Shown piece after piece: positions 56,339-64,000 of a DNA stretch of 64,000 bases (its first letter is position 1; the number at the start of each line of letters is the position of its first letter). Below the pieces are notes generated by a model. The model worked only from the letters and a program-made list of their open reading frames with translations. It was not told where the DNA came from and searched no databases. Position numbers and translations under genes: made by a program. The DNA is from Bradyrhizobium jicamae (GTDB lineage Bacteria; Pseudomonadota; Alphaproteobacteria; Rhizobiales; Xanthobacteraceae), in contig NZ_JAFCJX010000005.1 of the NCBI RefSeq assembly GCF_018130695.1, forward strand, positions 248,001 through 312,000, in the 5' to 3' direction.

Positions 56339-56830
56339 CTACTCCGCTGGTCGGGGCGGCAGGTCCTTGGCTCCTTCGGGCGCCGGCTTGGCTTCCAGTT
56401 CGGCGATCAGTTGCTTCATCTCGCCGATCTCACGCACCTGCGCTTCGATGATCCCGTCCGCCAGCTTGCGCACGCGCGGATCGCGAATATGCGCGCGCTC
56501 GCTGGTCATCACCGCAATGGAGTGATGGGGGATCATCGCTTTCATGTAAGAGACGTCGCTGACGATCTCCTGGCTGCGCACCAGCCACAGCGATGCCGCG
56601 AAGACAATCGCGGCTGCGACACAAATCGCCAAATTGGCTGCACTGTTCCGATACATCCGCCACATGAAGCCGAGCATGATCACCGCCATCACCGCGCCCA
56701 TGACGAGGGCCATCCAGGTGCGCGTCTGGCTGTAGAACACATGATCCGGCGCCCAGGTGTTGAGATACATCAGGCCGAACATCACGATGGTGGAGACGAG
56801 AATCATCGCCCCGAAGCGCGAATAGGACAT
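56339..56830 (-). CDS. DUF305 family membrane protein
   Basis: 163 residues. Three hydrophobic segments in the first 95 residues, then a DUF305 helical bundle with the hallmark MKAMIPHHSIAVMTSERA. DUF305 proteins are ferritin-like in fold and often sit with copper and metal genes, as here. Convergent with the CusF-like gene. Start ATG 56830 after GGAAATCGACC. Confidence 0.82.
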   Translation of the reverse strand: MSYSRFGAMILVSTIVMFGLMYLNTWAPDHVFYSQTRTWMALVMGAVMAVIMLGFMWRMYRNSAANLAICVAAAIVFAASLWLVRSQEIVSDVSYMKAMIPHHSIAVMTSERAHIRDPRVRKLADGIIEAQVREIGEMKQLIAELEAKPAPEGAKDLPPRPAE

Positions 56831-56923
56831 GGTCGATTTCCGATTGTGGCACAGGTCCGGTGACAACCGTGACGGTCGTCCGGCGTTCCTATGGCGATCG
56901 GGCGCAGCGGACGCGACGCACGC

Positions 56924-57382
56924 TCATTTGTTGCCGTAGTCCGGATCTTGCGCCTGGAACGGACCGCACTTCGCACCCTTGGCGAAGCGCTGGTCGAAAT
57001 CGACCGTGCCGCCGCCGACCGGAATCGTCGTCGGCGGCAGGCCGCGGGTGAACTGATTGACCGTGATGAATTTCTTGTCGGCGCTCATCGTGATGCGCAC
57101 CGGCTCGAGTCCCTTGCCCTTGTTGGCGTCGGTCAGATCGAGCGTGTAGTAGCCGGCCACGGTCTGCCCCGCCCTCATGCCGCCCTTGGCGAAGACGACC
57201 GACTGCGGGAGATAGACCTCCATCGTGACGCCTTCGCCCTGACAAAAGACCATGCGCATCAGCCATTCCTTGTCGTCGGGTAACGTTGCGGCGGAAGCCG
57301 GCACGGACAGCAGCGTGGTCGCGGCGATCAGACTCAAGGCCGCCAGCCCACGACCAATGGACCGGGCTTCTGTGTTCGACAT
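56924..57382 (-). CDS. Secreted protein of unknown function
   Basis: 152 residues. Signal peptide 1-32 (GLAALSLIAATTLLSVPASAA). The mature part has two Cys (FCQGEGV and GAKCGPF) that may form a disulfide, and a beta-rich pattern (VYLPQSVVFAKGGM, YYTLDLTDANKG). I do not recognise a family. It follows the copper cluster on the opposite strand. Confidence 0.65.
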   Translation of the reverse strand: MSNTEARSIGRGLAALSLIAATTLLSVPASAATLPDDKEWLMRMVFCQGEGVTMEVYLPQSVVFAKGGMRAGQTVAGYYTLDLTDANKGKGLEPVRITMSADKKFITVNQFTRGLPPTTIPVGGGTVDFDQRFAKGAKCGPFQAQDPDYGNK

Positions 57383-57528
57383 GAATGACCTCTGACGCGG
57401 AGAAATCGCGCTCCAGCCTTTCGTCGGCCCTCAATCGCCAAAGTTCAACTTGCCGCATCGGCCAAATCGGTCCGGAAAAGCCCGTCAGACCGACCGCCGC
57501 ACCCTCCGTTAACCCTTTGCTAACCATA

Positions 57529-57551
57529 CACCCGGCAAGAATTGCCGGGTG
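57529..57551. other. Hairpin in the flhA leader
   Basis: CACCCGGCAA and TTGCCGGGTG pair perfectly over a three-base loop, 44 bp before the flhA start used here. It lacks a T-run on both strands. Possibly a structured 5' leader. Confidence 0.5.
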
Positions 57552-57594
57552 AAGTCGAGTGTCGTCGGTCGCGGTAAAGCGGGAGGGATCCCCC

Positions 57595-59826
57595 GTGGAA
57601 GCCAGTGCGGTGCCTCACTTTCGAAACGGCGGCCCTTCGGCCGTCGCGCAACCGTTTGGCGGGCGCGGCCGCCAGGCGCGAAGGGATGCGGCTACCATGG
57701 TCGACGTGACGGCGGGTCAGGGCACGGCTGGCAAGGGCGGCTTCAGCCTCAACGACATCGTTGACGTTCTCAAGCGCGGTGACCTCGCGCTGGCGCTCGG
57801 CGTGCTCACCATCCTGGTGGTGCTGATCCTGCCGCTGCCCGCGATCGTGCTGGACCTGTTCCTGGCGGTCTCGATCACGGTCTCGATCCTGATCCTGATG
57901 ACCTCGCTGTTCATCCAGGCGCCGCTGGAATTCTCGTCGTTTCCGACCATCCTGCTGATCTCGACCATGCTGCGGCTGTCGCTGAACATGGCTTCGACGC
58001 GCCTGATCCTGTCGCGGGGCCATGAGGGCACGGCAGCGGCCGGCCACGTCATCGAAGCCTTCGGCAACTTCGTGATGGGCGGCAACTTCGTGATCGGCAT
58101 CATCGTGTTCGCGATCCTCGTGATCGTGAACTTCGTGGTCATCACCAAGGGTTCGGGCCGCATCGCCGAAGTCGCGGCGCGCTTCCAGCTGGACTCGATG
58201 CCCGGCAAGCAGATGGCGATCGACGCCGACCTCTCCGCAGGCCTGATCGACGAGAAGACCGCGAAAGCGCGGCGCAAGGAGTTGGAGGACGAAAGCGGCT
58301 TCTTCGGCGCCATGGACGGTGCCTCGAAGTTCGTCCGGGGCGATGCCATCGCGGGCCTCCTGATCGTCGGCATCAACATCGTCGGCGGCATCATCATCGG
58401 CGTCGCGCAACAGGGCCTCGCCTTCTCCGAGGCCGCCCGCACCTACACCGTACTGACCGTCGGCGACGGCCTCGTCACCCAGGTGCCGGCGCTGATCGTC
58501 TCGACCGCAGCCGGCCTGCTGGTCTCCAAGGCCGGCATATCAGGCGCCGCCGACAAGGCGCTGATGAACCAGCTCTCCGGCTATCCGCAGGCGCTCGGCA
58601 TGTCGGCCGGCGTCATGCTGGTGCTGTCGCTGCTGCCGGGCATTCCGATGCTGCCGTTCATGGCGCTCGGCGCCGGTGCCGGCGCGCTGGCCTGGAACGC
58701 ACGCAAGCAGAAGCAGACCGCCAAGGCTGCCGAAGTCGCAGCCGCCGCTGCTCCGGCGGCCGCCGCAGCCGCCGCCGCTGCAGCAGCCGAGGAGCCGATC
58801 GCGAGCGCGCTGAAGATCGACGACCTCAAGATCGAGCTCGGCTACGCGCTGCTGCCGCTGGTCAACGGGCCCGACGGCACCGACCGCCTGACCGAGCAGA
58901 TCAAGGCGCTGCGCCGCTCGCTCGCGGTCGAGATGGGCTTTGTGATGCCGGCGGTGCGCATCCTCGACAACGTCCAGCTCGAGGCCAACACCTACGCCAT
59001 CAAGATCAAGGAGGTCGACGCCGGCTCGGGCAAGATCTGGCCGAACCAGTTCATGGTCATGGATCCCGCCGGCAACCAGGTGCAGGTGCCCGGCATCCAC
59101 ACCATCGAGCCGACGTTCGGCCTGCCTGCAACCTGGGTCGATGCCGCGCTGAAGGAAGAGGCCTCGCTGAAGGGCTACACCGTGGTCGATGCCGCGACCG
59201 TGCTGTCGACCCACCTGACCGAGCTGCTGAAGACCAACATGGCCGACCTGCTGTCCTATGGCGAGGTGCAGAAGCTCCTGAAGGACCTGCCGAAGGAACA
59301 GGGCGAGCTGATCAAGGACATCGTGCCGAGCTCGGTCTCGGTGTCGGGCATCCAGCGCGTGCTTCAGCTGTTGTTGGCCGAGCGCATCTCGATCCGCGAC
59401 CTCTCGACCATCCTCGAAGGCATTGCCGACGCGCTCGCCTTCTCGCGCAATCCGGCCTCGATGGTCGAGCATGTCCGGGCGCGCCTCGCGCGGCAGATCT
59501 GCGCCCAGAACACCTCGCCGAACGGCTACCTGCCGCTGATCGCGCTGTCGGCGCGCTGGGAGCAGGCCTTCGCGGAATCGATCGTCGGCCAGGGCGACGA
59601 CCGCAGCCTGGCAATGCAGCCGTCAAAACTGTCCGAGTTCATGACTGCGACCCGCAACGCCTTCGAGCAGGCGGCGCGCGAAGGCGAGGCCCCGGTGCTG
59701 GTCACTTCCGCCGCGACCCGCCCCTTCGTCCGCTCGCTGGTGGAGCGGTTCCGCTCGCAGACCACGGTGCTGTCGCAGGCCGAAATCCACCCCCGCGCGC
59801 GGTTGAAAACGGTCGGCAGCGTGTAA
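57595..59826 (+). CDS. flhA: Flagellar export apparatus membrane protein FlhA
   Basis: Export-gate subunit of the flagellar type III secretion system. About 743 residues: eight membrane helices in the first 340, with the FHIPEP-type core (SFPTILLISTMLRLSLNMASTR, shortened), ARFQLDSMPGKQMAIDADL and DGASKFVRGDAIAG. An Ala-rich linker (about 390-412) precedes the cytoplasmic domain that binds chaperones. The start is placed at GTG 57595 because GGGAGGG lies seven bases before it; an ATG at 57697 would give 709 residues. Confidence 0.95.
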   Translation: MEASAVPHFRNGGPSAVAQPFGGRGRQARRDAATMVDVTAGQGTAGKGGFSLNDIVDVLKRGDLALALGVLTILVVLILPLPAIVLDLFLAVSITVSILILMTSLFIQAPLEFSSFPTILLISTMLRLSLNMASTRLILSRGHEGTAAAGHVIEAFGNFVMGGNFVIGIIVFAILVIVNFVVITKGSGRIAEVAARFQLDSMPGKQMAIDADLSAGLIDEKTAKARRKELEDESGFFGAMDGASKFVRGDAIAGLLIVGINIVGGIIIGVAQQGLAFSEAARTYTVLTVGDGLVTQVPALIVSTAAGLLVSKAGISGAADKALMNQLSGYPQALGMSAGVMLVLSLLPGIPMLPFMALGAGAGALAWNARKQKQTAKAAEVAAAAAPAAAAAAAAAAAEEPIASALKIDDLKIELGYALLPLVNGPDGTDRLTEQIKALRRSLAVEMGFVMPAVRILDNVQLEANTYAIKIKEVDAGSGKIWPNQFMVMDPAGNQVQVPGIHTIEPTFGLPATWVDAALKEEASLKGYTVVDAATVLSTHLTELLKTNMADLLSYGEVQKLLKDLPKEQGELIKDIVPSSVSVSGIQRVLQLLLAERISIRDLSTILEGIADALAFSRNPASMVEHVRARLARQICAQNTSPNGYLPLIALSARWEQAFAESIVGQGDDRSLAMQPSKLSEFMTATRNAFEQAAREGEAPVLVTSAATRPFVRSLVERFRSQTTVLSQAEIHPRARLKTVGSV

Positions 59827-60166
59827 CGGAACCGGGCAAATCAATCACGGCCGCGCGAGGTTTTTTCGCCACAGGCAACTGGTTTATCGGAACCTAGACA
59901 AAAGTGGCAAAATCGTGATCGGAATGAACATCATCCGATCAAGCATTTGAAATAACTGAATAAATATTCATACTTGATCCCACGGACGCGGTCTTTGATC
60001 GCGCCCGATCACGTCTCATCACCGCTTTGTGATCGCCCCTTGGGAACGGAATCTGCGAATCCTAGGTTTACAGGGCGCGGAACGTTGAACCCGGCGACGA
60101 TCGGGACCGACTAATTCGCAAGAGCGAACGAGACGTCAAACAGCAGGAAGGCGGCAGGAGACTTCC
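59827..60166. other. Intergenic region with a candidate EcfG promoter
   Basis: 340 bp without a gene between flhA and a small membrane protein gene. AT-richer at 59930-59975. GGAAC at 60043-60047 with a GGTT 17 bases later is one mismatch from the general-stress EcfG consensus (GGAAC-N16/17-CGTT). I see nothing else. Confidence 0.5.
60043..60068 (+). promoter_or_regulatory. EcfG-type promoter candidate
   Basis: GGAAC, 17-base spacer, GGTT; the alphaproteobacterial general-stress sigma factor consensus has CGTT. It lies about 100 bp before the small gene's start. Confidence 0.4.
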
Positions 60167-60364
60167 ATGAACCACTCGATCTACAGCGCTGATCGGATGA
60201 CCCATCTCAAGATCGTGGTCGTCGCTCTGTTTGCGGGTGTGCTCGTGGCTGGCTTCGGCATCTCGGCGCGCAACACGGATGACGGTTACACGCAGACCGC
60301 GAAGGTGATGAAAGCCGGCAAGCCGGTGGTGGTCACCTCATCGACCAACTCGATGGTCCGCTAA
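60167..60364 (+). CDS. 65-residue small membrane protein
   Basis: Single hydrophobic helix about 13-33 (LKIVVVALFAGVLVAGFGI) and a short charged C-terminal tail. Ribosome site CAGGAG eight bases before the ATG. Followed by a strong terminator, so it is monocistronic. Unknown function; a stress-related role is suggested only by the upstream EcfG-like promoter. Confidence 0.75.
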   Translation: MNHSIYSADRMTHLKIVVVALFAGVLVAGFGISARNTDDGYTQTAKVMKAGKPVVVTSSTNSMVR

Positions 60365-60458
60365 CAGGAGAAATTCACGAATTCACGTGGCTCTTTACAG
60401 CCCCCCAAAGTCGCTACGTGGATATTTAAGACCCCCAACTACCCCCAAGTTGACTGCG

Positions 60459-60493
60459 AAAACGCCCGCTCCCCACGGGCGTTTTCTTTTTTT
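60459..60493 (+). terminator. Intrinsic terminator
   Basis: AAAACGCCCG and CGGGCGTTTT form a ten-base stem with a seven-base loop, followed by CTTTTTTT. Ends the small membrane protein transcript. Confidence 0.9.
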
Positions 60494-60509
60494 GGGGTGC
60501 GGAAACGGA

Positions 60510-60638
60510 CCTCATCCTGAGGAGACCGCGAAGCGGTCGTCTCGAAGGATGGCCAAAGGCGAGATCGGAGCTTCATGGTTCGCCCGGCGATGCGAAGCAT
60601 CGTCCGGAGACGCGCGTACCGCGCTCCTCACCATGAGG
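60510..60638. repeat. Interspersed repeat with CCTCAT...ATGAGG ends
   Basis: Terminal arms CCTCATcctGAGGAG and CTCCTCaccATGAGG are inverted. Internal segments CGAAGCGGTCGTCTCGAAGGATGG and GACGCGCGTACCGCGC (each quoted in part) form smaller palindromes. I recognise this as a frequent intergenic element in Bradyrhizobium, Rhodopseudomonas and Afipia, from memory. It is a non-coding, perhaps MITE-like element. Confidence 0.65.
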
Positions 60639-60646
60639 ATCAACAG

Positions 60647-61684
60647 CTACTTCTGCGCCGGCGGCACGGTCTCGATCAGCTTGCCGATGAACGCCGGTGA
60701 TGTGGTCGGCTGGCCGTCGGGCGAGCCGCCGGCCTGCTCGATCGTGACCGCGTAGGTCGCGCCGTTGATGGTGTCGGAATCGTAGGATGCCAGCAGCGGG
60801 CGCGCGGTGAAATCGCTGGCGCCGATCACGCCGAGCGAGCGCGGCTTCGGCAGCTTGTCGGAGATCAGCCACAGCTCAAAGCTCTTGCCGACTTCAGGCA
60901 CGGCACCGACCTTGCGGACGGTGAAGTTCTTGGTGGCGCCGTCGATCGTCATGATGAAGGCGGGGCCGCCGCTCTGCCCCTGCAGCAGCGCGACATATTG
61001 CGACGACGGCGCCAGCGCCGGTGCCGGCACCTTGACCTCGACCGTCTGGATCAGCGGTTTGGGGCGGATCGCCTGCGGCAGCGCATTGGGCTGGAAGATC
61101 TGCAAGCCCAGCATCACCACCAGCACTGCGGCGAGCGCACTCACAGCGGAGGCGATATTGCGCCAGCGCTTCACGCGGCCGGCGAGATCGACAACGTTGC
61201 TGTCGTCGGTGACCGGTGCCTGCCTCAGCTCAACCGGCTGCTGCAAAGGTTCGAAGACCGACGACCCGGACGACGAAGGGGGAATCATCGAAGGCTGAAC
61301 GATCGGTGTCTCTGAAGGCTCAACGACCGAAGGCTCAACGACCGAAGGCTCGGAGAATGACGGCGGTGCTGCCTCAGGCAACGGCGGTGGCGGAGCTTCG
61401 GCAAGCGGCGGCGGCACGGGCGGCGCTGCCGGCACCACCGGCGGCGCCGGCGCATCGATCGGCAGCCCGATCGCCGCGCTGATGTGCTCCCACACGATCG
61501 GCCGTGGCTCGATCGAGCCGACCATCTGGTTCAGCGAACCGAGCCTGAACTCCCAGGCCTGCACGATGGCGGCGTATTCGCGGTCGACGGCCATCATGGT
61601 CTCGACCTGCGCACGCTCTTCGGCGTCGAGGGTCCCGAGCGCATATTCCGCGGCGAGCGCGATATGGTCTTCGCTATAGGCCAT
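60647..61684 (-). CDS. Anti-sigma factor, RskA/ChrR-like
   Basis: 345 residues: N-terminal ~70-residue anti-sigma helical domain (LAAEYALGTLDAEERAQVE), a long Pro/Ala/Glu-rich linker with repeated SVVEPS (about 75-165), a membrane segment near 178-200, and a C-terminal RskA-type periplasmic domain (FELWLISDKLPKPRSLGVI). It abuts the sigma gene and would hold the sigma factor until released by proteolysis. ATG three bases after a GTG that is also in frame. Confidence 0.88.
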   Translation of the reverse strand: MAYSEDHIALAAEYALGTLDAEERAQVETMMAVDREYAAIVQAWEFRLGSLNQMVGSIEPRPIVWEHISAAIGLPIDAPAPPVVPAAPPVPPPLAEAPPPPLPEAAPPSFSEPSVVEPSVVEPSETPIVQPSMIPPSSSGSSVFEPLQQPVELRQAPVTDDSNVVDLAGRVKRWRNIASAVSALAAVLVVMLGLQIFQPNALPQAIRPKPLIQTVEVKVPAPALAPSSQYVALLQGQSGGPAFIMTIDGATKNFTVRKVGAVPEVGKSFELWLISDKLPKPRSLGVIGASDFTARPLLASYDSDTINGATYAVTIEQAGGSPDGQPTTSPAFIGKLIETVPPAQK

Positions 61685-61687
61685 CAC

Positions 61688-62233
61688 TTAGAGTCCAAGA
61701 CACTCCCGGATTTCCAACATGCTGCGACGCAGCCAGGTCTTCACCGTATTCACCGGCGTCTCGAACTTTGCGGACAGCTGCTCGCGGCTCCAGCCATTGT
61801 AATAGGCCAGCAGCACCAGCTTCTGCCGATCCGGCTCCAGACGACCGACGCACTCCAACAACCGCTTCAACTCTTCCGTCATCTCCCGACGCGCCAGCGG
61901 ATCGGGGCTCTCGGCAGCCACTTCCATGGCCGCGGGTTCTTCCTCCAGCGAGAGCTCGCTCTTCTTGCGCACCACGTCGATGGCGCGGTTGCGCGCGATC
62001 GACGCCATCCAAGTGATCGGGGACGACAGGGCTGGATTGAACTGTCCGGCGCTGTTCCAGATCTTGACGTAAGCCTCCTGAATGACCTCCTCGGCGAGAT
62101 CCTGTCGACGCAAGATACGCAGCACCACGCCGAACAGTTTCGCGCGCGTGGCGACGTAGAGGCGCTCGAAAGCGGCCTGATCCCTGTTCGCCACGGCGGC
62201 GATCAGTTCGACCAGTTCGGCCGGCGTCAGCAT
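61688..62233 (-). CDS. RNA polymerase ECF sigma factor, SigK/RpoE-like
   Basis: 181 residues with sigma-2 (ERLYVATRAKLFGVVLRIL, EAYVKIWNSA) and sigma-4 (LVLLAYYNGWSREQLSAKFETPVNTVKTWLRRSM). Group typified by a cognate RskA anti-sigma, found directly downstream with no spacer. It probably auto-regulates the pair. Confidence 0.92.
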   Translation of the reverse strand: MLTPAELVELIAAVANRDQAAFERLYVATRAKLFGVVLRILRRQDLAEEVIQEAYVKIWNSAGQFNPALSSPITWMASIARNRAIDVVRKKSELSLEEEPAAMEVAAESPDPLARREMTEELKRLLECVGRLEPDRQKLVLLAYYNGWSREQLSAKFETPVNTVKTWLRRSMLEIRECLGL

Positions 62234-62352
62234 TCAGCGTTCCCCAAGATCGCCCGTCCCCATTCGCCTGTTGCCGGGAGTGGTCAGGCCACGGTGGTAG
62301 CACAATCTTTGCGGCTGCGGTCCACCAAGGGGCTGGTTTTCCGCAACGTTAT

Positions 62353-62384
62353 CAAACAAAAACCCGGGCCGAAGGGCCCGGGTT
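62353..62384 (-). terminator. Intrinsic terminator of the fliI-fliJ transcript
   Basis: On the minus strand AACCCGGGCC, a CTTC loop and GGCCCGGGTT are followed by TTTGTTTG. It lies 32 bases past the fliJ stop and just upstream of the sigma-factor gene. Confidence 0.85.
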
Positions 62385-62415
62385 CGTCCAACCTGGCAGC
62401 GGAGAAGGTAGGTTT

Positions 62416-62835
62416 TTACGCAATCGCGCCGAGGCGGGCACGCATCAGGCCGATCGAGTCCATGTCGGCCTGCTCGCGCGCGCTCTCTTCGGCGCGCTCA
62501 CGGGCCTGGTCGCGCTCGTCGAGCAGCTCGACCTTCTTCAATTCCTCGAAGGCTTCGGACAGCAGCGCCTTGGCATCCTCGAGCTGGGTACGCAGCTCAT
62601 CGGCCGAGCGGGTCAGGTTCTCACGACGCTGGATCGCCGCCTTGGCATAGGTCGGATAGGCGAAATGGGTGGGATCATTGATCCCGGCCCGCTCCTGCTC
62701 GACCTGGATTTCGCGCTCCAGTTCCACCGACATGCGGTGGAAATCGGCGATCATGCCCTCGATCTGGGTAACCCGGCGGCGCTTCTCGTCGACCTGAAAC
62801 TTCTTCAGGCGGATCAGCGTTTCACGTGACTTCAT
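62416..62835 (-). CDS. fliJ: Flagellar export chaperone FliJ
   Basis: 139 residues, almost entirely coiled coil (RLKKFQVDEKRRRVTQIEGM, RRENLTRSADELRTQLEDA). Binds FlhA and stimulates FliI in the export ATPase complex. Located 109 bp downstream of fliI. Length and charge pattern fit alphaproteobacterial FliJ. Confidence 0.88.
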   Translation of the reverse strand: MKSRETLIRLKKFQVDEKRRRVTQIEGMIADFHRMSVELEREIQVEQERAGINDPTHFAYPTYAKAAIQRRENLTRSADELRTQLEDAKALLSEAFEELKKVELLDERDQARERAEESAREQADMDSIGLMRARLGAIA

Positions 62836-62944
62836 CGACTCATACTCCCCAGAAGTCCCAGTTTTGCACGCGGGACACGAGCCGGCTCCCCGTCGGGCCC
62901 CACCGGCTTAACTAATGGCGTTCTGGGATGATGAACCGACAAAG

Positions 62945-64000
62945 TTAGCGTTCCGTTGCCAAACCCTGGAGGATTTGGGCCAATTGGCGGTAACCGTCCG
63001 CCAGGCCGCAGGCCTCGTCCTTGGACTGCTTCAGGAACGCCTCGAGGGGTTCATGCAGGCGGATCGCCTCATCGACCTCGGGGCTGGAACCGGCCCGATA
63101 GGCCCCGAGCCGGATCAATTCCTCCATGTCGGCATAGGTCGCCATCACCTGGCGCGCCTTGGTGATGGCGGGCAGGAAGTTGGGATCGGCCGAGCGCGGC
63201 ATGGTGCGCGAGACCGACTTCAGGACGTTGATGGCGGGGTAGCGGCCGCGCTCGGCGATCGAGCGCTGCATGACAATGTGGCCATCGAGGATGCCGCGCA
63301 CGGCATCCGCTATCGGCTCATTGTGGTCGTCGCCGTCGACCAGCACGGTGAAGATCGCGGTGATGGTGCCTGTGCTGATCCCGGGGCCGGCCCGCTCCAG
63401 AAGCTTCGGCAGCTCGGTGAACACGGTCGGCGTGTAGCCCTTGGCGGTCGGCGGCTCGCCGGCGGACAGCCCGATCTCGCGCTGCGCCATCGCAAAGCGC
63501 GTCACCGAGTCCATCAGGCAAAGGACATCCTTATCCTCGTCGCGGAAGTATTCGGCGATCGCGAGCGTCAGATACGCGGCCTGCCGCCGCATCAGCGCCG
63601 GCTCGTCGGAGGTCGCGACCACAACGACCGAGCGCGCCAGGCCCTCCTCGCCGAGGTCTTCCTGCAAGAATTCCTGCACCTCGCGGCCGCGTTCGCCGAT
63701 CAGCCCGATGATGGTGATGTCGGCGTCGACATTGCGCGCCAGCATCGACAGCAGCACCGATTTGCCGACGCCGGAGCCGGCGAAGATGCCGAGCCGCTGG
63801 CCGCGGCAGCAGGTGAGGAAGGTGTTGAGCGCGCGCACGCCGAGATCGAGCGGCGCCCCGACCCGCTTGCGTGAATGCGCCGGCGGCGGCGAGTTGCGAT
63901 AGGGCATCGGCGAGGCGCCCTGCTCCAGCGGGCCCTTGCCGTCGATCGGCTCGCCCATCGCGTTGACGACGCGGCCGAGCCAGGCCGGCGACGGCCGCAC
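62945..64000 (-). CDS. fliI: Flagellum-specific ATP synthase FliI (N-terminus outside window)
   Basis: The last 351 codons of the export ATPase. Walker [12 protein letters not shown], Walker B region [18 protein letters not shown], and the catalytic glutamate region [10 protein letters not shown] are all present, with the C-terminal helical domain. Missing part is about 90 residues of the N-terminal beta-barrel. Powers unfolding and export of flagellar subunits. Confidence 0.95.
   Translation of the reverse strand: MRPSPAWLGRVVNAMGEPIDGKGPLEQGASPMPYRNSPPPAHSRKRVGAPLDLGVRALNTFLTCCRGQRLGIFAGSGVGKSVLLSMLARNVDADITIIGLIGERGREVQEFLQEDLGEEGLARSVVVVATSDEPALMRRQAAYLTLAIAEYFRDEDKDVLCLMDSVTRFAMAQREIGLSAGEPPTAKGYTPTVFTELPKLLERAGPGISTGTITAIFTVLVDGDDHNEPIADAVRGILDGHIVMQRSIAERGRYPAINVLKSVSRTMPRSADPNFLPAITKARQVMATYADMEELIRLGAYRAGSSPEVDEAIRLHEPLEAFLKQSKDEACGLADGYRQLAQILQGLATER

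Overview
The window is high-GC alphaproteobacterial chromosome, most like Bradyrhizobium or a close relative. The basis is codon bias, family-typical flagellar genes (flhA, fliI, fliJ), FixK2-type boxes, and intergenic palindromes that I know from that group. I see no rRNA, tRNA, CRISPR array or intact insertion sequence.

Region 1 (1-16741) is the most coherent block. On the minus strand it runs: an ACS-type MFS transporter, a 2-hydroxycarboxylate (CitS/CitP-type) transporter, aconitase, an isocitrate-dehydrogenase-like enzyme, an 'acetolactate synthase'-like ThDP enzyme, an iron-containing alcohol dehydrogenase, an alpha-ketoglutarate permease (KgtP), PHA synthase PhaE and PhaC, and a CoA-transferase cut by the window edge. 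A divergent TctD/TctE-like two-component system and a periplasmic binding protein sit upstream. The gene set spells out a possible route: citrate or 2-oxoglutarate -> succinic semialdehyde -> 4-hydroxybutyrate -> 4-hydroxybutyryl-CoA -> polyester. The two upstream transporter genes share a tandem CTGTC-type repeat that looks like an OmpR-family operator.

Region 2 (16743-22085) is pyrimidine metabolism: an atypical uracil phosphoribosyltransferase, a DUF1688 (URC4-like) protein and a GTP-cyclohydrolase-II-like (URC1-like) protein. Together these are the reductase-independent uracil catabolic (URC) operon. Dihydroorotase (pyrC) and a secreted DUF2066 protein lie behind it. Region 3 (22234-32951) is mixed metabolism: a quinone-oxidoreductase-like MDR, a PaaG-like crotonase, gamma-glutamyltransferase, a 0.8-kb repeat-rich spacer, a secreted serine hydrolase, an RlpA-like protein, a GNAT, D-amino-acid dehydrogenase, and a class III aminotransferase with a divergent XRE-cupin regulator.

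Region 4 (33021-43853) holds an LprI-repeat secreted protein, a flavin monooxygenase/flavin reductase pair, an AraC regulator divergent from an acyl-CoA-dehydrogenase-family enzyme with Asp in place of the catalytic Glu, and a three-subunit molybdenum hydroxylase under a divergent TetR. Region 5 (43863-51813) holds small membrane and secreted proteins with FixK2-like boxes, a LysR, and a subtilase. The subtilase is preceded by a propeptide-like small gene that lacks any ATG/GTG/TTG start. A GT-C-like membrane protein and an MFS permease follow.

Region 6 (51851-56830) is a copper-handling cluster: His-rich protein, lipoprotein, TolC-type lipoprotein, two-domain multicopper oxidase, cupredoxin, CusF-like protein, and a DUF305 protein on the other strand. 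Region 7 (56924-64000) is flagellar export (flhA; fliJ and fliI, the latter cut by the window end). An ECF sigma/anti-sigma pair and a small probably stress-induced membrane protein sit between flhA and fliJ.
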